Of a stretch of DNA of 64,000 bases, positions 45,521 through 59,900 are shown piece after piece. The position numbers were made by a program, and so were the translations under genes. The stretch comes from Escallonia rubra (lineage: Eukaryota; Streptophyta; Magnoliopsida; Escalloniales; Escalloniaceae), in NCBI GenBank assembly GCA_033065855.1, contig JAVXUO010001645.1, forward strand, positions 124,001 to 188,000, written 5' to 3'. Numbering within the stretch: position 1 is the first letter of the stretch; every line of letters starts with the position of its first letter. Under the pieces are notes generated by a model that searched no databases, was not told the DNA's origin, and was given only the letters and a program-made list of their open reading frames with translations.

Positions 45521-45860
45521 GGCCCTGTTTGACATGACTTTTTTCAGTTTTGGAAACTGGTAAAAAAAGTTGTGTTGGGCAACTATTTTTTTTTCTTCAG
45601 TTTAAAAAATTAATTTTTAAATCAAAAGTTTTTTTAAAAAAAAAAAAAATGAGTTTCGGTTTTCTGTTTTTGTTTTTTTTTTTTTTTTTGAGATCACCAC
45701 CCTCCCACCGCCGGCCACCACCACTGTCGGCCACCGCCACGCCCCACCACCACCATTGTTGGCCACTGCCACGCCTCACCACTGCCACTACAAACCACAA
45801 AAAAAAAAAAAACTGGGTAATCAAACACAAAAAAAAATTAGGCTATCAAACACCCATTTA
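45521..45860. mobile_element. possible MITE nested in the hAT-like element
   Basis: GGCCCTGTTTGACATGACTT on the left, and TAGGCTATCAAACACCC on the right as a partial inverse. It encloses homopolymer runs of T and A and a CCACCGCC-rich block (45695–45790). Edges are approximate. Confidence 0.35.
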
Positions 45861-46239
45861 ACTGCTCTTTATTTTAATTTTTTTGGAAACTAAAAAAAAA
45901 AAAGTGTTAAATTGTTTGGTTTCACATTTTACATTTCTTAAAATTAATAATAAACCAAATGAAATCGATACACGAAATGTTGAAATTTTTTTGTATGCAT
46001 TGGTTATCTTCGTGTACACATGATTAAGATAAGTTAATTAAACCAAAACTCTGAAAGTAAACAATGAAAAGAAAGGCGATATCTATTAAAGTCCAGTGAA
46101 TAGTTCTCCTTGAATTCTCTTGGTCTCTTTAGTATATCGGTGGCAACTAGCAAAGGCATACTAGAATAATACTCATTTTTATGTTAGTATGTTAATGGAT
46201 GTTGAATTGTAAGATGATAATACAAATGCAATCTAACTA

Positions 46240-46376
46240 AACTAGAACTTAACCCCAAAGGGTGGGAGAAATGACGGAGGCCTTGCGGGATAACTCCAAA
46301 GTCGTTCGTTCCAATTCTCATACCAACGTGCCATAAATTGATGTTATCTTGATAGCACAAAAAAAAAAAAAAACTA
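46240..46376 (+). repeat. possible SINE remnant
   Basis: A GTTCGTTCCAATTCT word resembling a Pol III B box follows AAAGGGTGGGAGAAATG, a weak A-box candidate. The unit ends in about 15 A. The arrangement fits a tRNA-derived SINE but the boxes are degenerate. Confidence 0.3.
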
Positions 46377-46591
46377 AATTATAATTGTTCATTTATGTGT
46401 AATACTTGAATAGAATAATAAGCATGGAATTGGTGAAAAACTTTAAATATGCTCGAACCGGTATAAATCGACTGTTCAAGTCGACTAAGCTAAACCGTCT
46501 AGACCAATGATGGTTGATTCGGTTCAGTTTAGAATTTCCCAAACGCTGAAAACTGAATCAAACCAAAATCATGCTCAACCCCTAGATGGGA

Positions 46592-49500
46592 AAAATGGTC
46601 TTGAATAGTCGGGACTATCGGTCCCAATTCCACTTTTGATATTTAGTGAGCTTTTTCAAAATAGCCAGTAAAACAAGCTGAGTTTCTATTTTAACTTTTT
46701 TTTTTGACATAGTCAAAATTGTAATTTATATTCATTTTAACTTTGTACAACTGTGTTTCGTAGTTACATGTATGCAGGACAAGCTAAGTTCCTATCGCAG
46801 CTGCATACCACCGTACTCAAGGATTTAAATGTATGCGTAAACTCGTCAAAAGAAAGGCATCTCTCTCTCTCTCTCTCTCTATCTCTATCTCTATCTCTAT
46901 CTCTCGACACATTTATGGAAGAAAGTAGTCCCGCAAAGAATGACTCAAGAGTACCACAAATGCACAAGTTGCCACACATACACGAATCCATTGTGGCGGT
47001 CCCACATCATATTTAGAACGCAAAACGCTAAAACACTAACAAATCAAAAATAGTGTCGACAAAAAAGTTAAGGTGAATATGTTTGGGGGTTCCTTATCTC
47101 CGAAAAAAGAGGAATCATTATCTTATAAATGGTTCCACTACTTAGGAGTCTTTGGAAATGGTTCTATTATACATCATGTTCACAAAATCAACGATTCGAA
47201 TGATAGCTTTGAGGGCTCGATCATGTTTGGTATTTGATGCAAAGTCTATAGGCTGCATTTTGCGCTTAGGATTATTCAGTCAAATAGGATAAAGATATGA
47301 CCGTTTAAGTCAGGATAACATACCGTGTCGGATAAGACTAAATAAGGTATTAATCATGTTCGATGTTTGGACCAAACCCAAATTACACGATGGATAAGTT
47401 GGTGTGTAGCCTGTCTGGCATCATACACTACCATTACTTCTCTACTAGTCAACGTGCCATACCAATTCACCTCTACACATAAGCACAAATCACATGTGCC
47501 CAACGCCGCCAAATAACTACCCCCATAAACTTTCAGGAGCATCTACCTCTCTAGCACAGTTATGTTCGTTCACTCTCCTAATATCAACTTCCTTGCAATC
47601 ACTAGCCAGCAACCTCATCCCAAACCCATCCCGCGTTCACATCAAACCCTTAGATCCCAAACACAGCGTTCAACACACACCTCCAAATTCAACCTATTGC
47701 CTTAGATTGCTCTAGTGGAGAGGGTGCAGGCGGTGCTCCCGATGGTTAGTCAATAGTGGAGATGTGGGGCTGCCATTGCAGCAGACCTCAACGTGAGCGA
47801 AGGTAGAAGAAATTTGTGCAGATGGTCGGTCAGCAGTGGGAGATGAGGGACGGTTGGTGCCGACGATGGATTTGACCGAGATTGGTGGAAGTGGTCGATG
47901 GCATTTGCCCTTTTTCTTATCCCAAATGCTGGGGCTAAACACCCCCCCCCCCCCCCCCAAAAAAAAAAAAAAAAACCCTTAGCTACATTATCTCCCTCGA
48001 GTGGGATGAAACCAATCCATCAGATGAGATATTTGCCCCTTATATGCATGGCCAAACGTTGCATATAATTACTTTATCTGCTCCAGAGCTCTTATCCGGC
48101 CAAACACAGCCATAGAGAGTTCAGATTTCTTAATACTTCTCGTGCTTGAACTTAGGTGCCATAAATGAAGCATAGTCTGAGTAAGATGCTAAGTATGACC
48201 CCTCAGGACAAGGCATGCAGTGACCAAGGGTCAGAGCCAAGACAATCTGGGCAAAATTTAAGGCACCGACATTACTCATGAAGGGCAGAGGTGCAAAGGG
48301 AACACGTAAACGATAGTTCAAACTTGATGTCAAGGTAGTAGGTGTTCCAAGTCCCAAGACTACTTTCTCTAGAATTCTTAAGCCCTAGCAATTATGAGAT
48401 GAAAAATTGGGAAGCAAAAGTAAGTGTGACATGAACTCTCGAAATCAGGTACGAAACCCTATACTTACGAAAGCTTCAAGTATTTGTGTTCTTGAGCCAC
48501 ATGACGACTTGAGAGTGGCACTCATCAATGGTTCACTTTATGTCTATGCATTACCGTACTCATTTGCCATGCCCCGTAGCTTCACCTCGTTTGCCAAGCA
48601 CGTTCATCACATGGTAAACTATATTTACCCCTGTGATGGATTACCACAGCCATTGCAAATGCCCCATGAAGCACCAAAAGGTGGAGACAACGCTGCATCG
48701 AAAAGCCTGAGCTCCGCTTGATTAGTTGAGCGAGCTGGACTTGCTCTCGTCTTAGAGCGACCTAAAGATCATCACTATTAGACGTGTCGATGAGCAACGG
48801 TAATGCCGGTGTCAAAGGCCCAGCACTGAGATGTCCCTAGCGTCATTCAATGCACCTTAAAAGCTTCATGCCATACTCCTTGACCAAAGGTACTGTCTCG
48901 GGGAAGCTTTAGCGGGTTACCTCCGGGGCAAAAAATTATTGCGTCATGGCATAAGGCAGCACGACTCGTTAAGTTAGAGGAGGTGACCGCAGTACCGATG
49001 AGCATCAGGTAACATTGAGAGTGAGTGTCTTAGTGACCAACGTTCTTAGCATCACGCCATGCACATTGAGCGAAGGTAGCGACCAAGAGGAACTTGCTTG
49101 AGCACCTCCGCGACAAAGAGTCCTGGTACTAAACGAGCATGGGGAGTTCTTTGTAGTGTGAGGCAGCCAAGGCACGAGGAGCTTTAGGCGCGAGAGTTGG
49201 ATGCCTAAGGTAACTCGATTTGGATTGGGGGCCTTTTTACGAGTGATGGATTGGAGCAGGCCATATGTCAATTGACAAGGACCAAGTGCATGGTGCAAAT
49301 TAATATTGGCCATACAGACGGGCACCATCCTTACGGAAACTGGCCATAGAGGAGTCGACATGAGGAGTGGACGGGGTGGAGATGCGCGCTGCCGTAGGAG
49401 TAACTGGCGAGGACCATGACTAACCAGCGGCCTGGGAGGACCATGGACCGAGAGTCTCCCATGCCTTGGCCAACTTTTTGATTTTGTCAGATTTTTGGAT

Positions 49501-50848
49501 GCATCGTCGGGTGGAGTCTTTATTTTACCAAGTTGTCTTTATTGATTGCTTTAGTCGTTAAATCACACGAATCTTAACTAAAAGTGAGTTACAAGCATGG
49601 CCAGATGGTCGTAGCAAAATAAGGCTAGCAACAAAATTCCAACTTTCCCCTCGTTCAAATCCAGTTTCCCAGGACAAGTCTTAATCAGGACCTACACGGG
49701 CCTTGTAAGTAACCGTACAGATTTAAGCCAATCAGTGGTAGATGAGGGAGGGAGTTGTGAGAAAAGAGAGATTCATGGAGTGTCCTTATCCCCACTTGCA
49801 TTCTTATCTAAATCTAAATATAAATACAAGATGAGAAACTGGACTGAATCAAATATTCTCCTCCATACGTGCTGCTGACAAATAATGTATCTTTAAGCCC
49901 AAGTCAACAACTCATAAAACCCATAACGTAACGTGCATTCTATTTACTGGACAAGCAACTGGATCTGGTCAATTCATAGCATTATACCGCCACGAATAGA
50001 CCTGGTTGATGGCAATTGGCAACTTGCTCCTCTCTCAGATCAGATTTAAACCTTCATTTTTGGCCCCACGCAATTCATAGCTTTGTCGTCATACACGAAT
50101 GTGTCACCTACTAAAATGGTGCCGACATCCCCCATTTTCCAACTACTAATTAATTCATACACGTATGAACTTATACTAGATGTTAAGTCACAATATTCCA
50201 AACTACCCATAATTTCATTGAATTAGTTCAAATTTATGTGACATGCATCTCTCTGCTATGGTTTGTAGAAATTTTAAAATTTTAGTTTATTAGTGACGAT
50301 GATATAATTTTTTTACTTATAAAATAAAAATTGTTTGACGAATTAAACAAAGAGTAAACTCAATGTAACACGTTTGAATTATGTATTCTACTAATTTGTA
50401 AAAATTCTACGAAAACAAAAATCATGGAACGAAAAGAGCGATCAGATTAACATAAGGTTGTACAGACACCACGACACTACTTACCAATTAAGATTTTTTT
50501 TATTTTGTGTCACTTTTTAGAAATTTTCTTGAAATGCCACTTGTCACCATTGTAAGTAGGTAGTTTATGTAATACCAAAAAAATGTTTTTCGATTTTATC
50601 CTCATTTTAGACACATGTCGTCACCAGAATCACTTTCAATGTAACACCAAAAAGGTGTTACACCAAAAATAAAAAAATATGTTCTCGTTATAAGTAGTAT
50701 AAAATAGATATAGATATAAATGTAATTATTTGCCAAAGTAAATTTCATTATTCGGAGAAATGGGAGAGCTGACTAAAATAAAAAGGGAATTAGTAAATGA
50801 TTTTGGCTCCACGTAAGTAACGGTTCAGCGGCCCTACGTTGCCGACAT
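46592..50848. other. long intergenic repeat-rich region
   Basis: No convincing gene was found. At 47942–47975 a run of 17 C passes directly into 17 A. The region 48.1–49.5 kb is GC-richer with frames of 75–118 codons on both strands that I cannot assign; it may be a worn retrotransposon. The last kilobase is AT-rich and leads into the TPC1 promoter. Confidence 0.45.
46861..46904 (+). repeat. (CT)n / (ATCTCT)n microsatellite
   Basis: Pure CT units grade into ATCTCT hexamers. Overlapping frames on both strands here are repeat artefacts. Confidence 0.9.
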
Positions 50849-50998
50849 TATAAATGCAAATTTGGAACCCAAACTCGCTGATCCCCATATCAAACCTCCC
50901 ACGTCAGTCACACTACTTGGCTACCCAGCTTTTCCGCTTCATTCTCTCTCTCTCTCTAGATCGCGTACTACTTTCTCTCTCTACACTTGAGTGGTGAC
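50849..50998 (+). promoter_or_regulatory. TPC1 core promoter and CT-rich leader
   Basis: TTATAAATG (50849–50857) sits about 145 bases before the ATG. A (CT)n run at 50943–50957 lies in the presumed leader, with more CT-rich sequence just before GTGACATGG. Confidence 0.45.
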
Positions 50999-53900
50999 AT
51001 GGACAAGGCGTCTCTGCTCGGCGGCGAGAGTAGCGCCCGCGGCGGCAACGGAAATATCGTTCCGCAAAGGGACCGGCGGCGGCTGTTCAACAGGACGGCC
51101 GCCATAGCCTACGGCGGACCCTATCAGAAAGCGGCTGCACTCGTTGACCTCGTAAGTCCGTCTCTCCCTGCTTGCGCACGTATACTGCTTCGACTATTTC
51201 CTCTGGTTTCCAGGTTGCCTGGGATAGATATTGTGGCGTGAACTGCTTTGATTGTGAATCTCTAGGCAATGTTTGTGCTTATAAACGTGGCAAATGGAAT
51301 AGTCGAGCTCAAAACCTATACTGCTCTTTATAACTTTATTCTAATGTTTGTGTCCCTTTTTTACTTCCTTAAAATTCCTAGAATGTTAGTGTATCTGCCC
51401 TACTTTGACTGGTCAAGCACTACTTGTTTGATTTATACTGACTATCTGAGTTTTAGATAACATCTAGATATCTGAATTCTATGTTAGAAATTCACGAAAA
51501 AGTCAAAAATGACAAAAGCTATGAAATGAAGAGAGATGGTTCGTCGTGCGAATTTGTGGGCTCAACCACAATTCTGGAAGCACAAAGTTACGTAATCTTT
51601 CTTCTGGTCATCCGTCTTTTAGTTGTTGCTTATGTTTTAGTTTGTACTAGGGACAAGCAGCAGAGTAAACCTTACTTGACACAACTAGTCGGGGTTGTAG
51701 GCATACCAGAGTGACTAGAAGACTGACTATTTAAGATAGGCAGTCATAATGTCCAAGAAGATTGTTCCATGGTTGAGACGTAACTAATTAAGGAAATTGA
51801 GTTGGCAAGGACAATGAGTTTCCATGTGAAGATAGAGGTTCTCCTGGTTGAGTAGAGAGCAAAGGTGGTGTTGGATAAGTTGGACGAGGGGCTCGTCATC
51901 TTATTCCCAGGTATTGCAAACATAACCTATTTGAACTGTAAAAAGCTGAAACCGGCCGGTCCACCCCATAACTTAAAATGATGATTCTGTGTAGTCAGAT
52001 GGAAAAAAAAAAGTGAAATAGAGCAAGCTTTTTATACAAAAGGATCTTAATAATGAAACAATGTTCCTTGAGCTGCATGATTGACAAAGAAGTCCATTAC
52101 ACTCACAGGAAGGAGGTTCAAGTGTTCAACAATGCAGACACATTACTACCATGCAAAGAAATATCATTTTGGATAACATGAAAGCTGGATAGAGGGACTT
52201 CTGTTTGAATCGGTGTACAGATGTGGAAATCTTTGCATGAAACATTACTTTGGATTGCTTTACTTGAAAAGGTAGGCTGAATGGGGCAGTATCACCCCTG
52301 TTTACTGAGGAGCATTAGGACATTCAGAGGCAATTCCATATGATGAGAGTAATTCAGGGAGTTCACAATCCAATGTATTCTTGAGTCGTAGGAGTACCTA
52401 GAATCAAGTTGATTTTCAGGCACTGCAACAAAATTTTTAAAGACGTGAACTAATCTTAAATGTTAGGGACAAAATATTTAACGGCAGAAGATGAATACTT
52501 GATGCAGGAGCCATATCACCAAGTCAAAAAGGTTGGAAGAAGTGCTTACCATAACATGTGAAGAAAGGTTTGGAAGAAACACGGTTGTCTCTTGGAAGGA
52601 ACATCATTTTGGAGCTGGACGCGGTTCACAAAATATTGGATGTCTTGGCTGACACGGAACCTCAGGTCCAGTCTGATGAGTTCCTTTTGTAAAGGCCTGT
52701 GAAGGACTGAATTTTCTCTTTTCTTTTTATGGTTAGCAGAACTGGACCGGCCATTGAACCGGTGGAGGGGCCGGTTCACTGTTTCTTTGGTTCAGCCCTG
52801 GTTTGACTGGTTCAACTGAGTTTACGAGTTAATATAGTTAAAAAAGCAATATTAGCTACGAGGATGTCGAGTGAAAAAGAAATATTTGGAAATCCAAGTT
52901 TCGCGCTTCTCATTTTAATGCAAGTTGGATTGTGCTTTGGACACTCTCAAAGTGAGTTGTTTAAACATAGTCGAAGCGCAGAAATGTGACGAGAGGAAGG
53001 ACGGTTAAGGACATAAACATAGTCGAGTGCAAACAAGATACACGAGTAGGCTAAAATAATGGAATTAAACAAAGGCTTTAACAGTTTGGTTTCTAGTCAT
53101 ACAAATGTTTATGGAAATGTAAGAAACTCTAAACTGGCTTAATCCTTCAAAGAGGACAAAAGGAAGACAAATACAGCAAACAAGTATAGATTTGGAATAA
53201 ATGGAGTCAGTCTTGAAAGAATGATTATACAAACAAACAAATGGTGACTTAACAATTGCAAATGATTGTCATGAAATTCGCAGGGACTTGCAAACTATCA
53301 CCACCAGGAGAATGAAGCCCACACAGTGATACCACGCATGGCCACTTAGATCCGAACAGAGTAGAATAGCTACAGAACTGGAATGAACATCGTTTTATTC
53401 TTATTTATATACTAAACAGGTTCTAATATTGTAATGGGTTTGGGTGTTCGAAGGAATCCAGGTTCCTGACAGCTGCATTCTTCTTGTTTGAACCTCTTGT
53501 TGTTGTAGGGCAACGAGGAAAACCCAGGATCGTCTGGTGCAATTTTTGCTTTCGTGGATGATATCATTATAGGTTCAGCTATATGAGGTGAATCTGAAGT
53601 GGGGTTGTGTGTCTTGTTTGGGTTTACTGTTTGGCTATGGCACCTCCTTGGTGCTTTGGTTCTCTCTTCTAATTGGGTTGCCCGCCGCCCTCCACCACCT
53701 AAGGATCTCTCTTTCTAATTAACATTATTGAGAAGAAAACAAGAGAATCAGTTTGTGTTTCCTGAATCACGGTACTAAACAAATAACCAGGGGAACTATT
53801 ACATGAAAACTTCATCGAGGGTACTTGCTGATCGAATTGTTCTCTGTATTGGTTTAATGGAAGATCTTAGATCTACTCATTAACACCAAGAGAAAGAAGA

Positions 53901-56900
53901 AAGCGGGAAAAAAGAATCATAAGGTACACCCTTCGGCCTTCACCAAGATGGACCCTAACTACTTTCAGGAAAAGATTTTAGGGTCTGATACTTAATTAAG
54001 AGACAGAGGACACAATTTTGGAAACTTCCACTGCCTGAGCTCACATCAACCTCAGTTGCTTGGTCACATGACCCTAACTGACGTGTTTACTATGGTTGCA
54101 CAAGTCATATAGTGGCTTTTACATAAAATGCTGGGTTTAGAACTAAGCAAGAACCTTGACACGATTGGTTGATTTAGTGATGTTGAGCTTGGTCCACTTG
54201 TGTGTTTGCACTTTGACAATTATGAATCAACCAGACAACAGGATTGTCGTTCCGATTGATTGCCAGATTAAACTTGGATCTTTCCTATCCCTGATTGGTT
54301 GTAGCATTTGTGTGGACTCCACTTCTCCTCGTGACTCGTGAGGTTGCAATTACCTTTTTCTATCGACTGCAACTGCCTGGGGAGTTGCAATATTTTGCTG
54401 GTTCAACTTGATAACCTGTAGCCTCACACACACGCAAGGCCAGACATGCACACGAGTTAACTGGAAACATCAGTTCTTTGTTACTGTTATTGATATGTCT
54501 ATGTCGATGACTTTCATGTGAATATGCTAATTTTCTTTAAAATAAAAAATGTTGCAGGCTGATGGTACTGGTCTACCAGAGGAAGTTCTTGAGCAATCCA
54601 GCTTTGAAAGTGCAGCAAAGTTGTACTTTATATTCATTCGATTTGATCTCCTCTGGTCACTTAATTTTTTTGCTATGATAATTCTAAGTTTTCTCGAGGT
54701 TAGTACAGGCTCACCACTGTATGCTTTATATTATTCTCCCTCCGCCCACAAGGTGTCCTTATTTTGGAATGTCTACTAGTTGGTCAAGCATTTTTATACC
54801 TTTGTTCCAGTTTAATTGCGGTCATGAGGCTCTTCTAAAGTTTGTACTAAGTCAAAGAGGACAGTTTTTTGTCGTTGGAGGGAATAGATGCGATAGGACA
54901 AGGCAACAATTGAATACTTCGAATTCGTACTCTCAATTTATAGGCTGACTCTGTTAAATTTTTTTTTTAAATTTGCACAGAAACCGCTGTGGTGTGCCAA
55001 GTGTACAGAATATTCTTGCAACAACAGAGATTACTACTATCTAGGACAACTGCCATACCTAACTGGCACTGAGTCTCTTATATACGAGGTGAGAGTCTCT
55101 TGTTTGATTTATTAAGTATCTTGACCTATTAGGATGGGATTAGTTCTTACCATAGTAGGTATATGTCTGTAAAAGAAAATTCCCGCAACTTAAGCTTGTC
55201 TTGCAATTTCTGCGGTTTATAGTCCAAGAATAGTCTGCGAGTCAAGCTTGAATAAATTGTTGAGCTTGTTAATAAGTTGATCTTGGTATAATTAGCTAGT
55301 AAACACTGTAGGAGTATATAAACCAGGTGATGAGGAATGGAAAGGGATCCTGAAAGGGATCAGATAATTGGATTGTAGAATACTAGGATTGGTTTATCTG
55401 GTATGCACTTCATTGTAAACAAATTGGGATGTGACTATGTGAGTCTTTGACCAGGGAATCTAGATCAGAGATTCAATCTCAGTTAATTCCTAAATCAAGG
55501 GTAAACAGATATGTTCTACAATCCAATTATCCATCCCTTTGAGGATCCCTTTTCATTCCTCATGACCAGGCAATCAGGCTATTCGAGTGCTTTTCCTTTT
55601 CTCATCACCAGGCAATCAGGTTATTCGAGTGCAACCTGCTGTTAGCTTGATTAGCTTGTAAGTCTGGCAAGCCAATATTGGTCACATACTCACATCTAAA
55701 AGTTGGATAGCTTTTTCCATACCAAGCCAAACAACCCGGTACTTGGCTCACTTCTTCACTTTTCCAATGCGGAAGATGGATGAGTGATGTCAATTTCTTC
55801 TTATGCATAAAGCAAAAGTCAACAGCAGAATTTTCATCTCTGTCACCGGTAACTTCATCACTCAAATATGTGCTGATTACTGTTTTTAGGTGCTGTACTC
55901 GATTCCTCGCCATTCCTTGTACTAACAGCATATCTACATCAGAATGCCGAAACATCCTTCACCCGTCAAGATGTCAGTGATTGAAGCCCGAGCGAAGTCA
56001 TAAGAAGAGCCGAAAGCTCTCCTGCAACTCAACCAGATAGCAAAGATGTTTGATATTTTATCATGCTCCTGTGCTTATACACTTTCTGGCTGGGAGACAC
56101 TTTTCTCTGCTCATTAGACTGTCAAAAGTTTAGATCTAAGCTTTCCTAGTTCAGATGTCTAAGCCAAGAAAGCAAAGATAGACACTGATTATTGAATTGT
56201 CTCCCCTTTACTTTTAGGATGAAATTACCACTCAGTAACCTGTCGGAGGAAGGTCCTTAATTTTCTCGTCACACGTTTTTGAAATGCCCCTTTCCTCTTT
56301 CCGCCTAAGTGACGGAAAGTTAATATCCTATTCCACGGCTCGAGTTTTTGTTTCGGAATATACCTTTCGCAGAAGATAGTTTGAAGTGCTTTCATAGGCT
56401 ATCTTTACAGCTGCATTCCAACAGCTGCTTACTTAGGAGACACATCTTTGGGGCTCTCGCGACATGCCCTGCAGAGACAATCCCGCTCTGAGGCTTGCGA
56501 GGTTTATATGTTCTGGAGTCCAAAGCTGCATAATGTCGTGATGAACTTACCATAATGCATATTCTGCTTTCATTCTTTCTTCTTATGAGTTGAGGAGTTT
56601 TAACTTTCTTATGCAGGGGATAACTCTCATAATCCTGATGGTTCATACGTTCTTTCCAATTTCATATGAAGGGCTTCAGTTATACTGGAAAAATCATGTT
56701 AATAAATTGAAGGTACTATTTCCAGGATAGTGCTCGTGAATTGCTGTTTAAGTTCCTGATTTACTTTGTTTCTCTACAATAATGTTAAGAATTTTAGAGT
56801 TGACCAGGCTAAAGAAGGATATAGAAGATTTTCACGGGTACGTTGTATGAGTTTGGCCATTTAATAAAAATGAAGATTCAAGTTTTTATTAGGCAAAAGT

Positions 56901-59900
56901 TGGGTTCATGAAACCAAGGGAAGCAAGAATTTGAAGCCAATTGAAAGGATCTTCTGCATCTCTGATTTTATGCTCATGAAATCCAAATATGGGAGGCACC
57001 ATCGTTCTCCTGGCCTGTTGTATAATTGACCATGCTTGAGGATGAGTTACAGAGTCAAGTGATACTACATAACTTGTCGTTTTCTGTAGTGTCTATCTGG
57101 TTCAATTTGGTGTGTTAGATAATTTGATGAATCATATAAGCTTTGCATCTGTTATAACTTCTAGTCTGTCAAATGTAGAATTTTGTGCAAAGGATATTTC
57201 AGCTCAAGATTGAGATCCGTAGTTGAATTGATCATAATATCAGTAATGACCTAAACAATATTTTGCACTTTTATGCCCTAATATCATTAAGGGAGAGGCT
57301 ATTTCTACCTTCCTAATATGTTAATCCACCCCCTTGTTTGTCGCTACAAGGTCAACATGTGTCAATAAATTACATTTTTAGCAACAAAACAAGGGTGGAA
57401 AGGATATAGGGAGGTGGAAATAGCATTTCCATATCGGTAATGACCTAAACGATATGTCGTGATAAGCACAGACTAATGCTTTGTGAGGCAAAGAGGTATG
57501 ACCTTGTTACTCGCCATTAAGCCTTTTACATGTGATCTGTCTGGAAATTGCAATTAGGTGTTTCTAATTGTCTATAACCTCGTGCTGTTTTCCATCGGTG
57601 GGTCTCCATCGGTTGGTATCTCAAGACCCACCGAATCGTCTACTTCCATATTCTTTAACCTTTAACTTAAGTTTCCTACCAGTTTCAAGACTCTCATTGT
57701 CTTGGATGATCGACAAACTTAAGAATTGTTGACGTCACAGCTCAAGCTACTTATGCAGTCATCCGTTAAGGTGGCAGTCATAAGTAAGCAGTACCACCTC
57801 AATTCTATTTGGGAATAGTATGAAGTTGCTAATATGTAAACTTATTTGGCCCTGAAAGTAGTTTGACACCTATAAATAGATGAAATATGTACTAAATTGA
57901 TCCATCTATGCAAGTTCATGGACTCGATCATGCACATTCTAGTTACACTAAATCAGCAATCGAGCCCAGGAAATATTGTCCACGCTAGTGATCATATACC
58001 TGTTTTGTTTGCAGGTTGCGCTCCTGTTAATTTTGGTGGCTGATTTTATAGTCTATGTTCTCTATCTATCTCCAGTGCCCTTAGATGATCTTCCATTTAG
58101 AATCGCACCTTATATCCGCGTTGTTTTTTTCATTCTGAACATCAGGTATGCTATGCCGCAATCTTTTGCTATTCATCCTCATAAATTCGTTGATGCATTT
58201 TGTATGCTTCTTCATCACATGGGAGATCAACATGTGTCATCGCATAATGAATTTATGGCTTCTAAAGTGAGACTTGACTTCGGCTGGGAGCATTCTTTTT
58301 CCTTGAAGATTGGCACCCTTTCCTACATTTCTAGTTATGGCAAATATGATCTTTCATTCTCGTAGAAGGATTAAATTGTATAGAAGAAAGTATGCAAAGC
58401 CCCTCCCCCCAAGTTTCTCTCACTATAAATGCAAGATCATGCAATCTTAGGCATCAAAAGTCAAAATAGTGTTAGCCAGTGGTTGCTGTTTATTATTTGG
58501 TTCGTATGCTTATCCTGATGTTTACCTTCAGGGATAAAATTGAGTTTTTGTGTTTTTTCTCTTGACCGTAGGGAATTACGAGATAGCATTGTCATCCTGG
58601 CTGGAATGCTTGGCACGTACCTCAATGTCTTGGTTCGTTGTCCACCTTATATCACTTCATCATTGTTGTTGCTCTAAACTTGTAATTTTGAAGACAAACC
58701 CTTCTTTCATCAAACTTTAGAAGTTACTTTTGGAACTGCCATTTATAACTTCTGCGACATAACATCAGTCATAAGTACTTTAGCGCAAATGGGGTTTCAA
58801 TTTGTATCTAGGCAAACGAATGATCTTTTTTTTTTTGGTAGGTCAGAGTAGATAGTCTTTGACCAGAGTGGGTTTTACTATGCATTTCTTTTTCCACTTA
58901 AATCTGTTTGAAATTCTTGAAGTGCAGGCTCTAGGGCTGTTATTTCTCCTGTTCTCCAGTTGGTTAGCATATGTCATATTTGAAGATACAGAACAGGGGA
59001 TGACGGTATTTACTTCATATGGTGCCACATTATACCAGATGTTTGTCTTATTTACAACATCTAATAACCCAGATGTTTGGATTCCCGCATACAAGTAAGT
59101 GGTTTTGGAAAATTCTAGATGCTTTTTCCTCTATATAGCGTTACAATCTGTCCCGTTTTCCTTGTTCGGGTTTTAATTAAATAAGGTTTTTGTTCAATTT
59201 AAAGCTGCTGATTACTCCCGGTCTCCTAGCCACTGCTACTTGTTCGTTCTTTTTTTCTTTTGTGTTCTTTCTCATTCTTTACACTTCTTCTCGCGTATTT
59301 TAATTCTTGTGTTCCAGATGAATTGCCTGTTAGCTAAGTTAAGTTCTTGTTGTTCCTTCTAATTTTGTTTTTGGAATTGCACTCAACAAAACCGTTGGGC
59401 ATCTTTGTTGTCAAGCTGCAAGGTGCTCCTTTGACGCTGATATGTTAATTGAGCCGTTTCTCTAGATGCTTAAGTTGTATGGGCCAAAAATATATGTCAT
59501 TCCCTCAGGTGCAAGCCTCTAATTGATATTATTATATCTAGGTGGGCCACCAACGAATCCACAGACCAAGGTGGTGCAAGTTGCACCAACACAAATGCCA
59601 ACAAGCGCTCTAACACCATGTTAAGTAACAAGTTGTCCCTAAAAGCTTTAGCTGTTAGAGATTGGGCCCAGCACTATTTTTTTTTTTAATGTGTCAAAGC
59701 ATAATATTTTTTTTGGGTGCATTTAAGTAGGAACTTGAAAAACTTATTGAGCAAAAGTTGCTTCGCTATACTCGATAAGTACCAATACGCAATGGGGGAA
59801 TTGATACCGAGATGACTCAAGAAAAAAGAAGCATAATTTTGAAGCTAAACCCTTTTTTTGAATTCTTCCATATCCGGTGTGGGCGTTAGAGCATTGAGAG

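Larger units (their letters stand above)
45431..46583. mobile_element. hAT-like non-autonomous element
   Basis: Starts AGGGGTGAGCACC and ends ATGCTCAACCCCT, an inverted terminal pair. Flanks ATAGGGGA (45423–45430) and AGATGGGA (46584–46591) agree at 6 of 8 bases. Subterminal AACCGAT/GAACCGGT words are typical of this noncoding family. It contains a further inverted element and a SINE-like tract. Confidence 0.55.

Noticed and set aside
45550-45861. Frames with Lys/Phe/Pro runs
   Set aside because: They arise from poly-A/poly-T and CCACC tracts in a nested repeat.
48130-49361. Frames of 75–118 codons resembling plant transposon or gag proteins
   Set aside because: No motif could be matched with confidence, so no family was assigned.
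50987-50998. Upstream TTG that would extend TPC1 by four residues
   Set aside because: TTG is not a normal plant start, and the ATG at 50999 in GTGACATGG context fits the family N-terminus with its dileucine.
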